Source: Arenimonas sp049195245 (GTDB taxonomy: Bacteria > Pseudomonadota > Gammaproteobacteria > Xanthomonadales > Xanthomonadaceae). From it: a stretch of 64,000 nt of DNA. The notes under the pieces were generated by a model that had not been told where the DNA came from, searched no databases, and saw only the letters and a list, made by a program, of their open reading frames with translations. The stretch covers positions 496,001-560,000 of the forward strand of contig NZ_JBMIRR010000027.1 in NCBI RefSeq assembly GCF_049195245.1. The letters are read 5' to 3'. The position numbers and the translations under genes were made by a program. Shown in pieces: positions 42,320 to 49,575 of this stretch. Positions within the stretch are counted from its first letter, which is position 1; the number at the start of each line of letters is the position of its first letter.

Positions 42320-43023
42320 GCGCGCCGGCCGCCAATGCCAGCCAGGCCGAACTGGACAAGTTCGGCGCGCTGGCCAACCGTTGGTGGGATCCGGAAGGTC
42401 CGCAGCGCCCGCTGCATGAACTCAACCCGGCACGGCTGGGCTACGTGCGCGATCGAACGACGCTGGCGGGCGCCCGCGTGCTCGACGTCGGCTGCGGCGC
42501 CGGCCTGCTCAGCGAGGCGCTGGCGCGCGAAGGCGCCGTCGTCACGGCGCTGGACCTGGCGCCCGAGCTGATCGACGTCGCCCGCCTGCACCTGCTCGAA
42601 TCCGGACTCACGGTGGACTACCGGCTGCAGTCGGTCGAAGCCCTGGCCGCCGAGGCTCCGGGGTCGTTCGATGCGATCACCTGCATGGAAATGCTGGAGC
42701 ACGTGCCCGATCCCGCGGCCATCATCGGCGCCTGCCGGTCCCTGCTGCGGCCGGGCGGCCAGCTGTTCCTGTCCACGCTCAACCGTACGCCCGCGGCGTT
42801 CGCGGTGGCGATCGTCGGCGCGGAATACATCGCACGCCTTTTGCCACGCGGTACCCACGACTACAAGCAGTTCATCAGGCCGTCGGAACTGTCGGCGTGG
42901 CTGCGCGCCGCCGGCCTGTCGATCCGGGACGTCAGCGGTCTGGCCTACGATCCGATCCGCCGCAAGGCCTGGGTCGGCGGGCCCACCGCCATCAACTACC
43001 TGGCCTGCGCGGTGAAACCCTGA
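42316..43023 (+). CDS. ubiG: Ubiquinone biosynthesis O-methyltransferase
   Basis: A 235-residue class I SAM methyltransferase acting twice on ring hydroxyls in ubiquinone synthesis. Signature features are FGALANRWWDPEGP near the N terminus, the SAM motif VLDVGCGAGLLSEALAREGA (about 56-75), CMEMLEHVPDP and the UbiG-specific segment LPRGTHDYKQFIRPSEL. The start is GTG overlapping the mtaD stop, and the stop overlaps the mupP ATG, so all four genes of this group are coupled. Confidence 0.95.
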   Translation: MSAPAANASQAELDKFGALANRWWDPEGPQRPLHELNPARLGYVRDRTTLAGARVLDVGCGAGLLSEALAREGAVVTALDLAPELIDVARLHLLESGLTVDYRLQSVEALAAEAPGSFDAITCMEMLEHVPDPAAIIGACRSLLRPGGQLFLSTLNRTPAAFAVAIVGAEYIARLLPRGTHDYKQFIRPSELSAWLRAAGLSIRDVSGLAYDPIRRKAWVGGPTAINYLACAVKP

Positions 43024-43691
43024 TGTCCGCAAGCCTGGGCGTGGTGCTGTTCGACCTCGACGGCACCCTGGTCGACAGCGCGCCCGACCTCTGCAACGCG
43101 GTCAACCGCGTGCTGTCCGACCTGGGTCGCCCGCCGGTGCCGCTGGCGCGCCTGCGGCAGGTGGTGTCGAAGGGTGGCCGCGCGATGCTGGCCGTGGCCC
43201 TGCCGGAACTGGACGCGGACCAGCGCGAACCGCTGCTGGCGCCGTTCCTGGCCTACTACGGCCAGGCGCTGGCGAACGACAGCGCGGTGTTCGACGGCGT
43301 TGCCGAACTGCTGGCGGCCATCGAAGGCCGCGGCCTGCGCTGGGGCATCGTCACCAACAAGCCCGAAGGCCTGGCGCGCGGCGTGGTCGAAGGCTTCGGC
43401 TGGACCACGCGCTGCGCGGTGCTGGTCGGTGGCGACACCTTGCCCCGGCGCAAGCCCGATCCCGATCCGCTGCTGCTGGCCTGCGAGCGGCTCGGCGTGG
43501 CGCCTGCGGATGCGCTCTACGTCGGCGACGATCTTCGCGACATCCAGGCCGCGCGGGCCGCCGGCATGCCCTCGGTGGCCGCGCTGTGGGGCTATCGCGA
43601 GCCCGGCGACGACCCCTCGGTCTGGGGCGCGGACCACGCCTTCAACCATCCCCGCGACCTGCTGTCGCGCCCGGGCCTGCTGCCGGAATGA
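43023..43691 (+). CDS. mupP: N-acetylmuramic acid 6-phosphate phosphatase (HAD family)
   Basis: A 222-residue HAD phosphatase. Motif I FDLDGTLVDSAPDL (catalytic Asp near 10), motif II TNK near 112, and motif IV YVGDDLRDIQAA are intact. It resembles phosphoglycolate phosphatase, but the gene beside ubiG in pseudomonads is MupP, which dephosphorylates MurNAc-6-phosphate in cell-wall recycling. The context favours MupP. It overlaps ubiG and the following gene by 1 and 4 nt. Confidence 0.85.
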   Translation: MSASLGVVLFDLDGTLVDSAPDLCNAVNRVLSDLGRPPVPLARLRQVVSKGGRAMLAVALPELDADQREPLLAPFLAYYGQALANDSAVFDGVAELLAAIEGRGLRWGIVTNKPEGLARGVVEGFGWTTRCAVLVGGDTLPRRKPDPDPLLLACERLGVAPADALYVGDDLRDIQAARAAGMPSVAALWGYREPGDDPSVWGADHAFNHPRDLLSRPGLLPE

Positions 43692-44446
43692 ACGCGCCGG
43701 CGGTCGAAGCGGCGGCCCATTTCGTGGCCAAGTGGCACCGGCGCGAACCGGAGATGGCGCTGGCCGAAGTGTTCTCTGCCCCCGGCCAGCGCGAGCGCTT
43801 CCGCGCCTGGGGCGCCCTGGCGCATGAGCTGCGCGAGGCGGCGTTCGAACTCAGCGATGCGCGCGTGACCGCCGTGAAGTGCCAGTGGTGGGCCGAGGAA
43901 CTGGTGCGGCTGGGGCAGGGCGCCGGCCGGCATCCGGTCAGTACGGCGCTGGCCGTGCCGGCGCTGCCGTGGCCGCGGCTGGCGCGCACCCTGCTGGACC
44001 AGGCGCAATACGACGCGCGACCGGCCGATGCGGCCGAGGCCATCACGCCGCTGCTGCCGTTCGCGCAGGCCCTGGCCGAGGTCGAAGCCGGCCTGTTCGA
44101 TGCGCCGGCCGCGGATGCCCGCGCCATCGTCGTGCACTGGCTGCTGCACCGCCTGCCCGCCGGCCTGGCCTCGCCCGACCAGGCCCGGCTTCCGCTCAAG
44201 CTGCTCGCGCGGCATGGCCTCACCGTGGACCAGGTGGCGCAGGGGCAGGGCGAGGCCCTGCTGGCCGACTGGGCCACGATGCTGCTGGCGGAAACGGCGC
44301 CCTCGGGTCAGGGCAGCCTGTTCGCGCGCCTGCGCCATCGCTACACCCGCGCCCGCCTGCAGCGGCTGGCGGCGGGCAAAGGCTTCGCGCCGCCGCCGGG
44401 CTTCGCCAGCGTCTGGCGCGCCTGGCGCGTGGCCCGCGGCCGCTGA
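43688..44446 (+). CDS. Squalene/phytoene synthase-like protein
   Basis: A 252-residue helical protein that looks like a diverged trans-isoprenyl synthase: FRAWGALAHELREAAF followed by a WWAEELVRLGQG segment and an HPVSTAL motif resembles the phytoene/squalene synthase order. The Asp-rich metal motifs (DxxxD) needed for condensation are not evident, so catalysis is doubtful. The start overlaps the mupP stop (ATGA). A role linked to ubiquinone or respiratory assembly is possible given ubiG, but not shown. Family assignment is moderate. Confidence 0.55.
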   Translation: MNAPAVEAAAHFVAKWHRREPEMALAEVFSAPGQRERFRAWGALAHELREAAFELSDARVTAVKCQWWAEELVRLGQGAGRHPVSTALAVPALPWPRLARTLLDQAQYDARPADAAEAITPLLPFAQALAEVEAGLFDAPAADARAIVVHWLLHRLPAGLASPDQARLPLKLLARHGLTVDQVAQGQGEALLADWATMLLAETAPSGQGSLFARLRHRYTRARLQRLAAGKGFAPPPGFASVWRAWRVARGR

Positions 44447-44536
44447 GACGCATCGTTGCGACATCGCCCGCGTGACTTGACGTAGCCTGCACCCGCCCTC
44501 ACCTAGCTTCCCGTGACCTTGAACAGGAACGCCGAC

Positions 44537-45511
44537 ATGGCTCCCAGCACCCTCGACAACACCGCCCGCGTGATGCCCGACATCGCGGCCGAGCCCCGCC
44601 AGGCGCAGGCCGGCGTGCTCGACTGGGTCGGCATGGGCGAGATCGAGATGCCCGTCAGCCTCGCCGGCGACCAGGGCAGGACGCTCAGCAGCGGCGCCCG
44701 GGTCAACGCCTTCGTGAACCTGCGGCGCGGCGACGTGCGCGGCATCCACATGTCGCGACTGTACCTGCACGTGGACAAGGCGCTGTCGAACGAGCCGGTG
44801 ACGCCGGCCAGCATCCGTCGCCTGCTGAAGGATTTCCTGGAATCGCACGCCGACCTGTCCGACCGCGCCATGGTCAGCCTGCGCTTCGAGCACCTGGTAC
44901 GCCGCAAGGCGCTGGCCAGCGACAACAGCGGCTGGAAGAGCTATCCGGTCAGCATCACGGGCGTGATGGACCGCGGACATTTCGCGCTGGAGCTGGGCCT
45001 GCAGGCCGAATACTCCAGCACCTGCCCATGCTCGGCGGCGCTGGCGCGGCAGCTGATCCAGGAACAGTTCGACGCCGATTTCGCCGCCGGCAAGCCGGTG
45101 GACCGCGAGGCCGTGCTGGCCTGGCTGGGCACCGAGCAGGGCATCCGCGCCACGCCGCACAGCCAGCGCAGCCTGGCCGAGGTGAAGATCCGGCTGGTGC
45201 CTTCGTTCAAGGATTTCCCGATCGTCGAAATCATCGACCGCATCGAGGACGCGCTCAAGACGCCGGTGCAGACCGCGGTCAAGCGCGTGGACGAGCAGGC
45301 CTTTGCGCTGCTCAACGGCCAGAACCTGATGTTCTGCGAGGACGCGGCCCGGCGCATGCAGGCCGCGCTGGAGCAGGACGAGCGCATCAGCGACTTCTGG
45401 CTGCGCGCTTCGCACCACGAAAGCCTGCACCCGCACGATGCGGTGGCGGTGGCGACCAAGGGCGTGGCGGGAGGTTACACCTCGCTGCCCGACGGGCTCG
45501 CCGCGCGCTGA
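44537..45511 (+). CDS. folE2: GTP cyclohydrolase FolE2 (type IB)
   Basis: A 324-residue tunnelling-fold enzyme that opens folate synthesis by converting GTP to dihydroneopterin triphosphate. FolE2 features are the catalytic Cys in STCPCSAALARQL near residue 160, LYLHVDKAL, and the C-terminal ASHHESLHPHDAVA. FolE2 tolerates various metals and often backs up zinc-dependent FolE. I saw no Zur-box-like palindrome in the 90 bp upstream. ATG 44537 is chosen because AGGAA at 44525-44529 lies 7 nt upstream; a GTG at 44513 is in frame but lacks one. Confidence 0.94.
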   Translation: MAPSTLDNTARVMPDIAAEPRQAQAGVLDWVGMGEIEMPVSLAGDQGRTLSSGARVNAFVNLRRGDVRGIHMSRLYLHVDKALSNEPVTPASIRRLLKDFLESHADLSDRAMVSLRFEHLVRRKALASDNSGWKSYPVSITGVMDRGHFALELGLQAEYSSTCPCSAALARQLIQEQFDADFAAGKPVDREAVLAWLGTEQGIRATPHSQRSLAEVKIRLVPSFKDFPIVEIIDRIEDALKTPVQTAVKRVDEQAFALLNGQNLMFCEDAARRMQAALEQDERISDFWLRASHHESLHPHDAVAVATKGVAGGYTSLPDGLAAR

Positions 45512-45517
45512 GCGGAG

Positions 45518-46732
45518 TCAGGCGCGGGCGCAGGCCGGCGCTTCGAAATACCGTCCCGCGGCACGGCGCAGCGCCGGCGCCAGGGCGTCGCCCTCCGCTG
45601 ATACATGCTCGCCGGGCTTGCGGCCCGGCCAGAACAGGTACGCACCCTGCGGGTCGGGCACCACGAGCTCGATCTCTTCGCCGGCTTCCCGCAGCACCAT
45701 CCGTTGCCCCACCACGACGGCGGAGTCCGGCGCCAGCGCCGTAGTCTCGCGCAGGCAACGCACGGACAGCGCGACCGCGGCTTCGACCTGGGCGACGGTG
45801 CCACTGCGAGGGTCCTGCGCGGACGGGTCTGCCGCGACGTAACCCACGATCGCAGGCGCGACCAGCTCGAACGCAGGGGTGCGCATCGCCACCTTCGCGC
45901 GCTCGAGCACCAGCAGCGGGTCGATCCGCACATCGAACCAGTTCATGCCCCAGTGCAGGTGCGGCCCCGTGGCACGACCGGTGGCGCCGACCGCAGCCAC
46001 GACCTGGCCCTGTTCGACGCGGTCGCCGACCTTCACGTCGATGCGCGACAGGTGCAGGAAGTTCGAACTGATGCCGTGACCATGGTCGATGATCAGCGTG
46101 CCGCCGGTGATGTAGAAATCCTTCGCGGCCAGCGTGACGATGCCGGCTGCCGGCGCCTTCACCGGCGTGCCGGTGGCCACGGCGATGTCCATGCCCGAAT
46201 GCGGGCTGCCCGGGCTGCCGTTGTAGATACGCTGGTTGCCGAAGCGCCCGCTGATGCGTCCGGTCACCGGCCAGATGAAGGCCTTGGCAAAATCTGCGCG
46301 GGCGTCGTCGGCCTGGCGGGCGGCATTAACCTGCGCCGCCTCGCGCGCGATGCGTGCGGCGACTTCCGGCGGCGGCGACACGGTGCGTGGCGGCACGCCG
46401 CTGACCTTCTCCACCGGCCAGTCGCGGGCCGTGACCGCGATCTCGACCGACTGCGGGGCGCCCTCCGGCGGGCGCACCGTCACCTGGATGGGGCCGGTTG
46501 CATCGCGGCCAATGCCGAACACCACGCTGCCGTAGCCGGTGACCCGCAGGCGGCGCCCGGCGTACTCCACTTCGCTGCCGGCCGGCACCTTGCCGATCAC
46601 CATGGCGCCTTGCGACACCGATTCCGGGAACACGACCCGCGCGGCGTCCTGCTCGGGTCCGACGCTTTGCCTGGCCATCGCAGGCATCGCCATCGCCAAG
46701 GTCGCCAGCAGGGCGCCCAGCAGCCACCTCAT
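45518..46732 (-). CDS. Exported M23 family metallopeptidase
   Basis: A 404-residue protein with a signal peptide (MRWLLGALLATLAMAMPAMA). A beta-rich N-terminal region precedes an LytM/M23 domain (about 180-290) with its zinc ligands: FGNQRIYNGSPGSPHSGMD and GPHLHWGMN. It would cut peptidoglycan cross-links in the periplasm. An extra C-terminal region of about 115 residues has two Cys and no recognised domain. The ATG overlaps the pyrC stop (ATGA). It converges with folE2, with only 6 bp between. Confidence 0.92.
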   Translation of the reverse strand: MRWLLGALLATLAMAMPAMARQSVGPEQDAARVVFPESVSQGAMVIGKVPAGSEVEYAGRRLRVTGYGSVVFGIGRDATGPIQVTVRPPEGAPQSVEIAVTARDWPVEKVSGVPPRTVSPPPEVAARIAREAAQVNAARQADDARADFAKAFIWPVTGRISGRFGNQRIYNGSPGSPHSGMDIAVATGTPVKAPAAGIVTLAAKDFYITGGTLIIDHGHGISSNFLHLSRIDVKVGDRVEQGQVVAAVGATGRATGPHLHWGMNWFDVRIDPLLVLERAKVAMRTPAFELVAPAIVGYVAADPSAQDPRSGTVAQVEAAVALSVRCLRETTALAPDSAVVVGQRMVLREAGEEIELVVPDPQGAYLFWPGRKPGEHVSAEGDALAPALRRAAGRYFEAPACARA

Positions 46733-48063
46733 CGCGCGAACGCCAAGGCCTGGCCGATCGGTGCGCCGACATGCTGGCGGCCATCCCAAGCCAGCTGCCC
46801 GTTGACGAAGGTCGAGGCCACGCGCGAGCGGAAGGTCTCGCCCTCGAACGGCGACCAGCCGCAGCGCGACAGCACGTCCTCGCGCCGCACCACGAAGGGC
46901 GCGTCCGGATCCACCAGCACCAGGTCGGCGAAATAGCCTTCGCGCAGGTAGCCGCGCTGCTGGATGCCGAAGCGGATGGCCGGCGCGTGGCAAATCTTCT
47001 GCACCAGGTGCGGCAGGCTGAAGTGGCCATCGTGCACCTTCTGCAGCGCGCAGCTCAGGAAATCCTGCACCAGCGGCAGGCCTGACGGCGCCGTGAGGTA
47101 AGGCTGCTGCTTCTCGGCCAGGGTGTGCGGCGCATGGTCGGTGGCCAGCACGTCCACGCGGTCCTCGGCCACCGCGCGGATGATCGCGGCGCGGTCGCTG
47201 GCTTCCTTGATGGCGGGATTGCACTTGATGAAGTTGCCGCGGGTGGCGTAGTCGGCGCGCGCGAAGTGCAGGAAGTGCACGCAGGTCTCGGCGGTGATCT
47301 GCTTGCCGTCCACCGGGCCGGGCTCGAACAGCATCAGCTCCTCGGCGGTGCTGATGTGCAGCACGTGCAGGGCGGTGCCGTGGCGCCGGGCCAGCTCCAG
47401 CGCCAGCCGCGTAGACTTGATGCAGGCCTCGCGCGAGCGGATCTCGCCGTGCAGGTCCACGGGAATGTCGTCGCCGTACTTCGCACGCGCCCTGGCCATC
47501 TCGGCGTCGATCATCGGCGTGTCTTCGCAGTGCGTGATGATCGGCACGCGGCACTCGCGGAACATCGCGTCCAGGATGTCGGGGTCGTCCACCAGCATGT
47601 TGCCGGTCGAGGCGCCCATGAAGATCTTCAGCCCCGGCGTGGTGGCGGGGTCGATGCGTTTGACGTTCTCGAGGTTGTCGTTGCTGGCGCCGAAGTAGAA
47701 GCCGAAATTGGCGCGCGAGCGGCCGGCGGCGCGCCGGTACTTGTCGGCCAGCGCGTCGTTGTCGAGCGTGGGCGGCTTGGTGTTGGGCATCTCCAGGTAG
47801 CTGGTGACGCCGCCGGCCACTGCGGCCGCCGGTTCGCTGGACAGGTCGCCCTTGTGTTCCAGGCCGGGCTCGCGGAAGTGCACCTGGGCATCGATCACGC
47901 CCGGCAGCAGCCAATGGCCCCGGGCATCGTGCACGGTCTCGCCCTCGCGGGCATCGAGACTGGCGCCGATCTGGTCGATGCGGTCGCCGCGCACGCGCAG
48001 GTCGCCCTCGAATTCCCGGCCTTCATTGACCATCCTCGCGTTCTTGATCAGCAGCTGCTTCAT
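46729..48063 (-). CDS. pyrC: Dihydroorotase (class I)
   Basis: A 444-residue amidohydrolase of pyrimidine synthesis that cyclises carbamoyl-aspartate. The metal motif DAQVHFREPG near residue 58 and the later SGLPLVQDFL and ATDHAPH motifs are diagnostic. The carbamylated lysine is probably the one in GLKIFMGAS. The length fits the class I (PyrC type found in Xanthomonas) rather than the short Escherichia coli class II. It lies between yidD and the M23 peptidase gene with 3-4 nt overlaps on both sides. Confidence 0.94.
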   Translation of the reverse strand: MKQLLIKNARMVNEGREFEGDLRVRGDRIDQIGASLDAREGETVHDARGHWLLPGVIDAQVHFREPGLEHKGDLSSEPAAAVAGGVTSYLEMPNTKPPTLDNDALADKYRRAAGRSRANFGFYFGASNDNLENVKRIDPATTPGLKIFMGASTGNMLVDDPDILDAMFRECRVPIITHCEDTPMIDAEMARARAKYGDDIPVDLHGEIRSREACIKSTRLALELARRHGTALHVLHISTAEELMLFEPGPVDGKQITAETCVHFLHFARADYATRGNFIKCNPAIKEASDRAAIIRAVAEDRVDVLATDHAPHTLAEKQQPYLTAPSGLPLVQDFLSCALQKVHDGHFSLPHLVQKICHAPAIRFGIQQRGYLREGYFADLVLVDPDAPFVVRREDVLSRCGWSPFEGETFRSRVASTFVNGQLAWDGRQHVGAPIGQALAFAR

Positions 48064-48296
48064 GGGTTTCCCTTCGTGGGCCAGGTTTGGGGCACCTCGT
48101 CCAGGCCGCCCGGGTGCAGGGGATGGCAGCGGCCGATGCGTTTAACTCCCAGCCAGCTGCCGCGCAGCACGCCGAAGCGGTCCACCGCCTGCATGGTGTA
48201 CTCCGAACAGCTGGGATAGAAGCGGCAGCGCTGGCCCAGCAGCGGGCTGATGGCCAGCTTGTAGCCCCGGAGCAGCAGGATGACGGTTTTTTTCAC
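48060..48296 (-). CDS. yidD: Membrane protein insertion efficiency factor YidD
   Basis: A 78-residue YidD with the signature LLRGYKLAISPLLGQRCRFYPSCSEYT and the C-terminal RIGRCHPLHPGG. It aids YidC-dependent insertion of membrane proteins. The GTG at 48296 gives the standard KKTVILLLRGYK start; a TTG 18 nt upstream would add six residues. It overlaps the pyrC start. yidD usually sits with rnpA and yidC, so its place before pyrC is unusual. Confidence 0.93.
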   Translation of the reverse strand: MKKTVILLLRGYKLAISPLLGQRCRFYPSCSEYTMQAVDRFGVLRGSWLGVKRIGRCHPLHPGGLDEVPQTWPTKGNP

Positions 48297-48327
48297 TGAT
48301 TGCGCCGGCAACAAAGCGGGCTTAAGG

Positions 48328-48356
48328 TTGCCGCTGGAGAAGGACTAGGCTATAAC
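48328..48356 (+). promoter_or_regulatory. Promoter of dksA
   Basis: TTGCCG (48328-48333) and TATAAC (48351-48356) are exactly 17 bp apart, a strong sigma-70-type match. The start would be near 48363, leaving a UTR of about 35 nt that contains the ribosome site GAGAGGAA before GTG 48398. Confidence 0.65.
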
Positions 48357-48397
48357 ACGCCGCCTTCGAGCCTCAAGGAAAGAGAGGAATCGCCCTA

Positions 48398-49363
48398 GTG
48401 GCCGCAAAGAAACCAGCCAAGAAGGCCGCCAAGCCGGCCGCCAAGAAGCCCGTCAAGGTCAGCAAGCCGGTGAAGAAGCCGGTTGCCAAGTCCAAGCCGG
48501 CCGCCAAACCCGTCAAGAAGGCGCCTGCGCCTGCAAAGAAGGTCACCACGTCCGTCAAGAAGGCCGCAAAGCCCGTTGCCAAGGGCAAGCCGGCTGCAAA
48601 GCCGGTGAAGAAGGCCGCCAAACCGGCCGCCAAATCCATCGCCAAGAAACCGGCCGCCAAGCCGGCCAAGCCCGCGGTCAAGGCTCCGGCCAAGCCGGTG
48701 GCCAAGGTCACCGCCAAGGTCGCTGCCAAGCCCGCGGCCAAGCCGGTCGCGAAGCCGATTGCGAAACCCGCGCCGAAGCCGGCCGAGAAGCCGTCCACCC
48801 CGCCGGCCGCCAAGGCCAAGCCGGCGGCAGCGCCCGCGCCTGCGCCCAAGGCGGCCGCTACGGCGCCGAAGCGCGAAGGCGGCGTCCGCGCCGGCTACGT
48901 CAAGCCGAGCGCGCCGCGTCCCGAGCGCATGAAGCCCGCGGCCAGCCGCGAACGCGTCACGCTGCCCGCCGGCTACAAGCCGGGCCCGAAAGAGGAATAC
49001 ATGGGCCCGATGCAGCTGGAGTACTTCCGCCAGCGTTTGCTGCAGTGGAAGGACGACCTGGTGGACGAGTCCAAGCAGACCATCGAGAACCTCAAGGAAG
49101 AAGTGCGTGACGTCGGCGACGAAGCCGAGCGCGCCAGCCGCGAATCCGAGAACTCGCTGGAGCTCCGCACCCGCGACCGCTACCGCAAGCTGATCAGCAA
49201 GATCGACAGCACGCTCAAGCGCATCGAGGACGGCAGCTACGGCTACTGCGTGGACACCGGCGAAGAGATCGGCCTGGACCGCCTGGAAGCCCGCCTCACC
49301 GCCGAGCGCACCATCGACGCCCAGGAACGCTGGGAACACCGCCAGAAACAGATGGGCGAATAA
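48398..49363 (+). CDS. dksA: DksA-family RNA polymerase-binding protein with Lys/Ala/Pro-rich tail
   Basis: A 321-residue protein. The first ~170 residues are a low-complexity Lys/Ala/Pro repeat (KPAAKP and KKAAKP units) resembling histone H1-like or AlgP tails. The C-terminal ~140 residues are DksA: a coiled coil (MQLEYFRQRLLQWKDDLVDES) and the globular end YGYCVDTGEEIGLDRLEARLTAE. Of the four zinc Cys only one remains (CVDT, then TIDA), as in zinc-independent DksA paralogues. It would bind the RNA polymerase secondary channel with ppGpp, and the tail may bind DNA or RNA. Starts with GTG. Confidence 0.92.
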   Translation: MAAKKPAKKAAKPAAKKPVKVSKPVKKPVAKSKPAAKPVKKAPAPAKKVTTSVKKAAKPVAKGKPAAKPVKKAAKPAAKSIAKKPAAKPAKPAVKAPAKPVAKVTAKVAAKPAAKPVAKPIAKPAPKPAEKPSTPPAAKAKPAAAPAPAPKAAATAPKREGGVRAGYVKPSAPRPERMKPAASRERVTLPAGYKPGPKEEYMGPMQLEYFRQRLLQWKDDLVDESKQTIENLKEEVRDVGDEAERASRESENSLELRTRDRYRKLISKIDSTLKRIEDGSYGYCVDTGEEIGLDRLEARLTAERTIDAQERWEHRQKQMGE

Positions 49364-49386
49364 CCCGCCCGCCTTCTGGCACCGAC

Positions 49387-49419
49387 AGGGCCCCGCGATT
49401 GCGGGGCCTTGTTTTTTTT
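49387..49419 (+). terminator. Intrinsic terminator of dksA
   Basis: GGCCCCGC (49389-49396) pairs with GCGGGGCC (49401-49408) around a GATT loop and is followed by TTG plus eight T. The T tract runs straight into repeat element copy B. Confidence 0.92.
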
Positions 49420-49570
49420 GGCCGCGGATTTACGCGGATAAGAGCGGATCGAATTCAGTTCGTGGGCTGCGCGTTGCACGCGATCGATCGGATGCTTGCA
49501 AGCGCCGCGGCCAACACCCATCCAGCACCATCGGCGCTTATCCGCGTCCATCTGCGCAAATCCGCGGCAA
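49411..49570. repeat. Inverted-repeat element built of ACGCGGAT-type units (copy B)
   Basis: This fills the convergent gap between dksA and the DUF885 gene. The left arm (49412-49450) reads TTTTTTTTGGCCGCGGATTT then ACGCGGATAAGAGCGGATC. The right arm (49534-49569) is its inverted relative, with TGCCGCGGATTTGCGCAGA on the minus strand. The outer ends match the fimX-side end of copy A (TTTTTTGGCCGCGGATTTAC shared). The ~85-bp core differs between copies and holds no terminator here. Confidence 0.7.
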
Positions 49571-49575
49571 AAACC

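Noticed and set aside
44447..44536. Zur-type operator upstream of folE2
   Set aside because: folE2 is often zinc-regulated, but no AT-rich palindrome resembling a Zur box is visible in these 90 bp.
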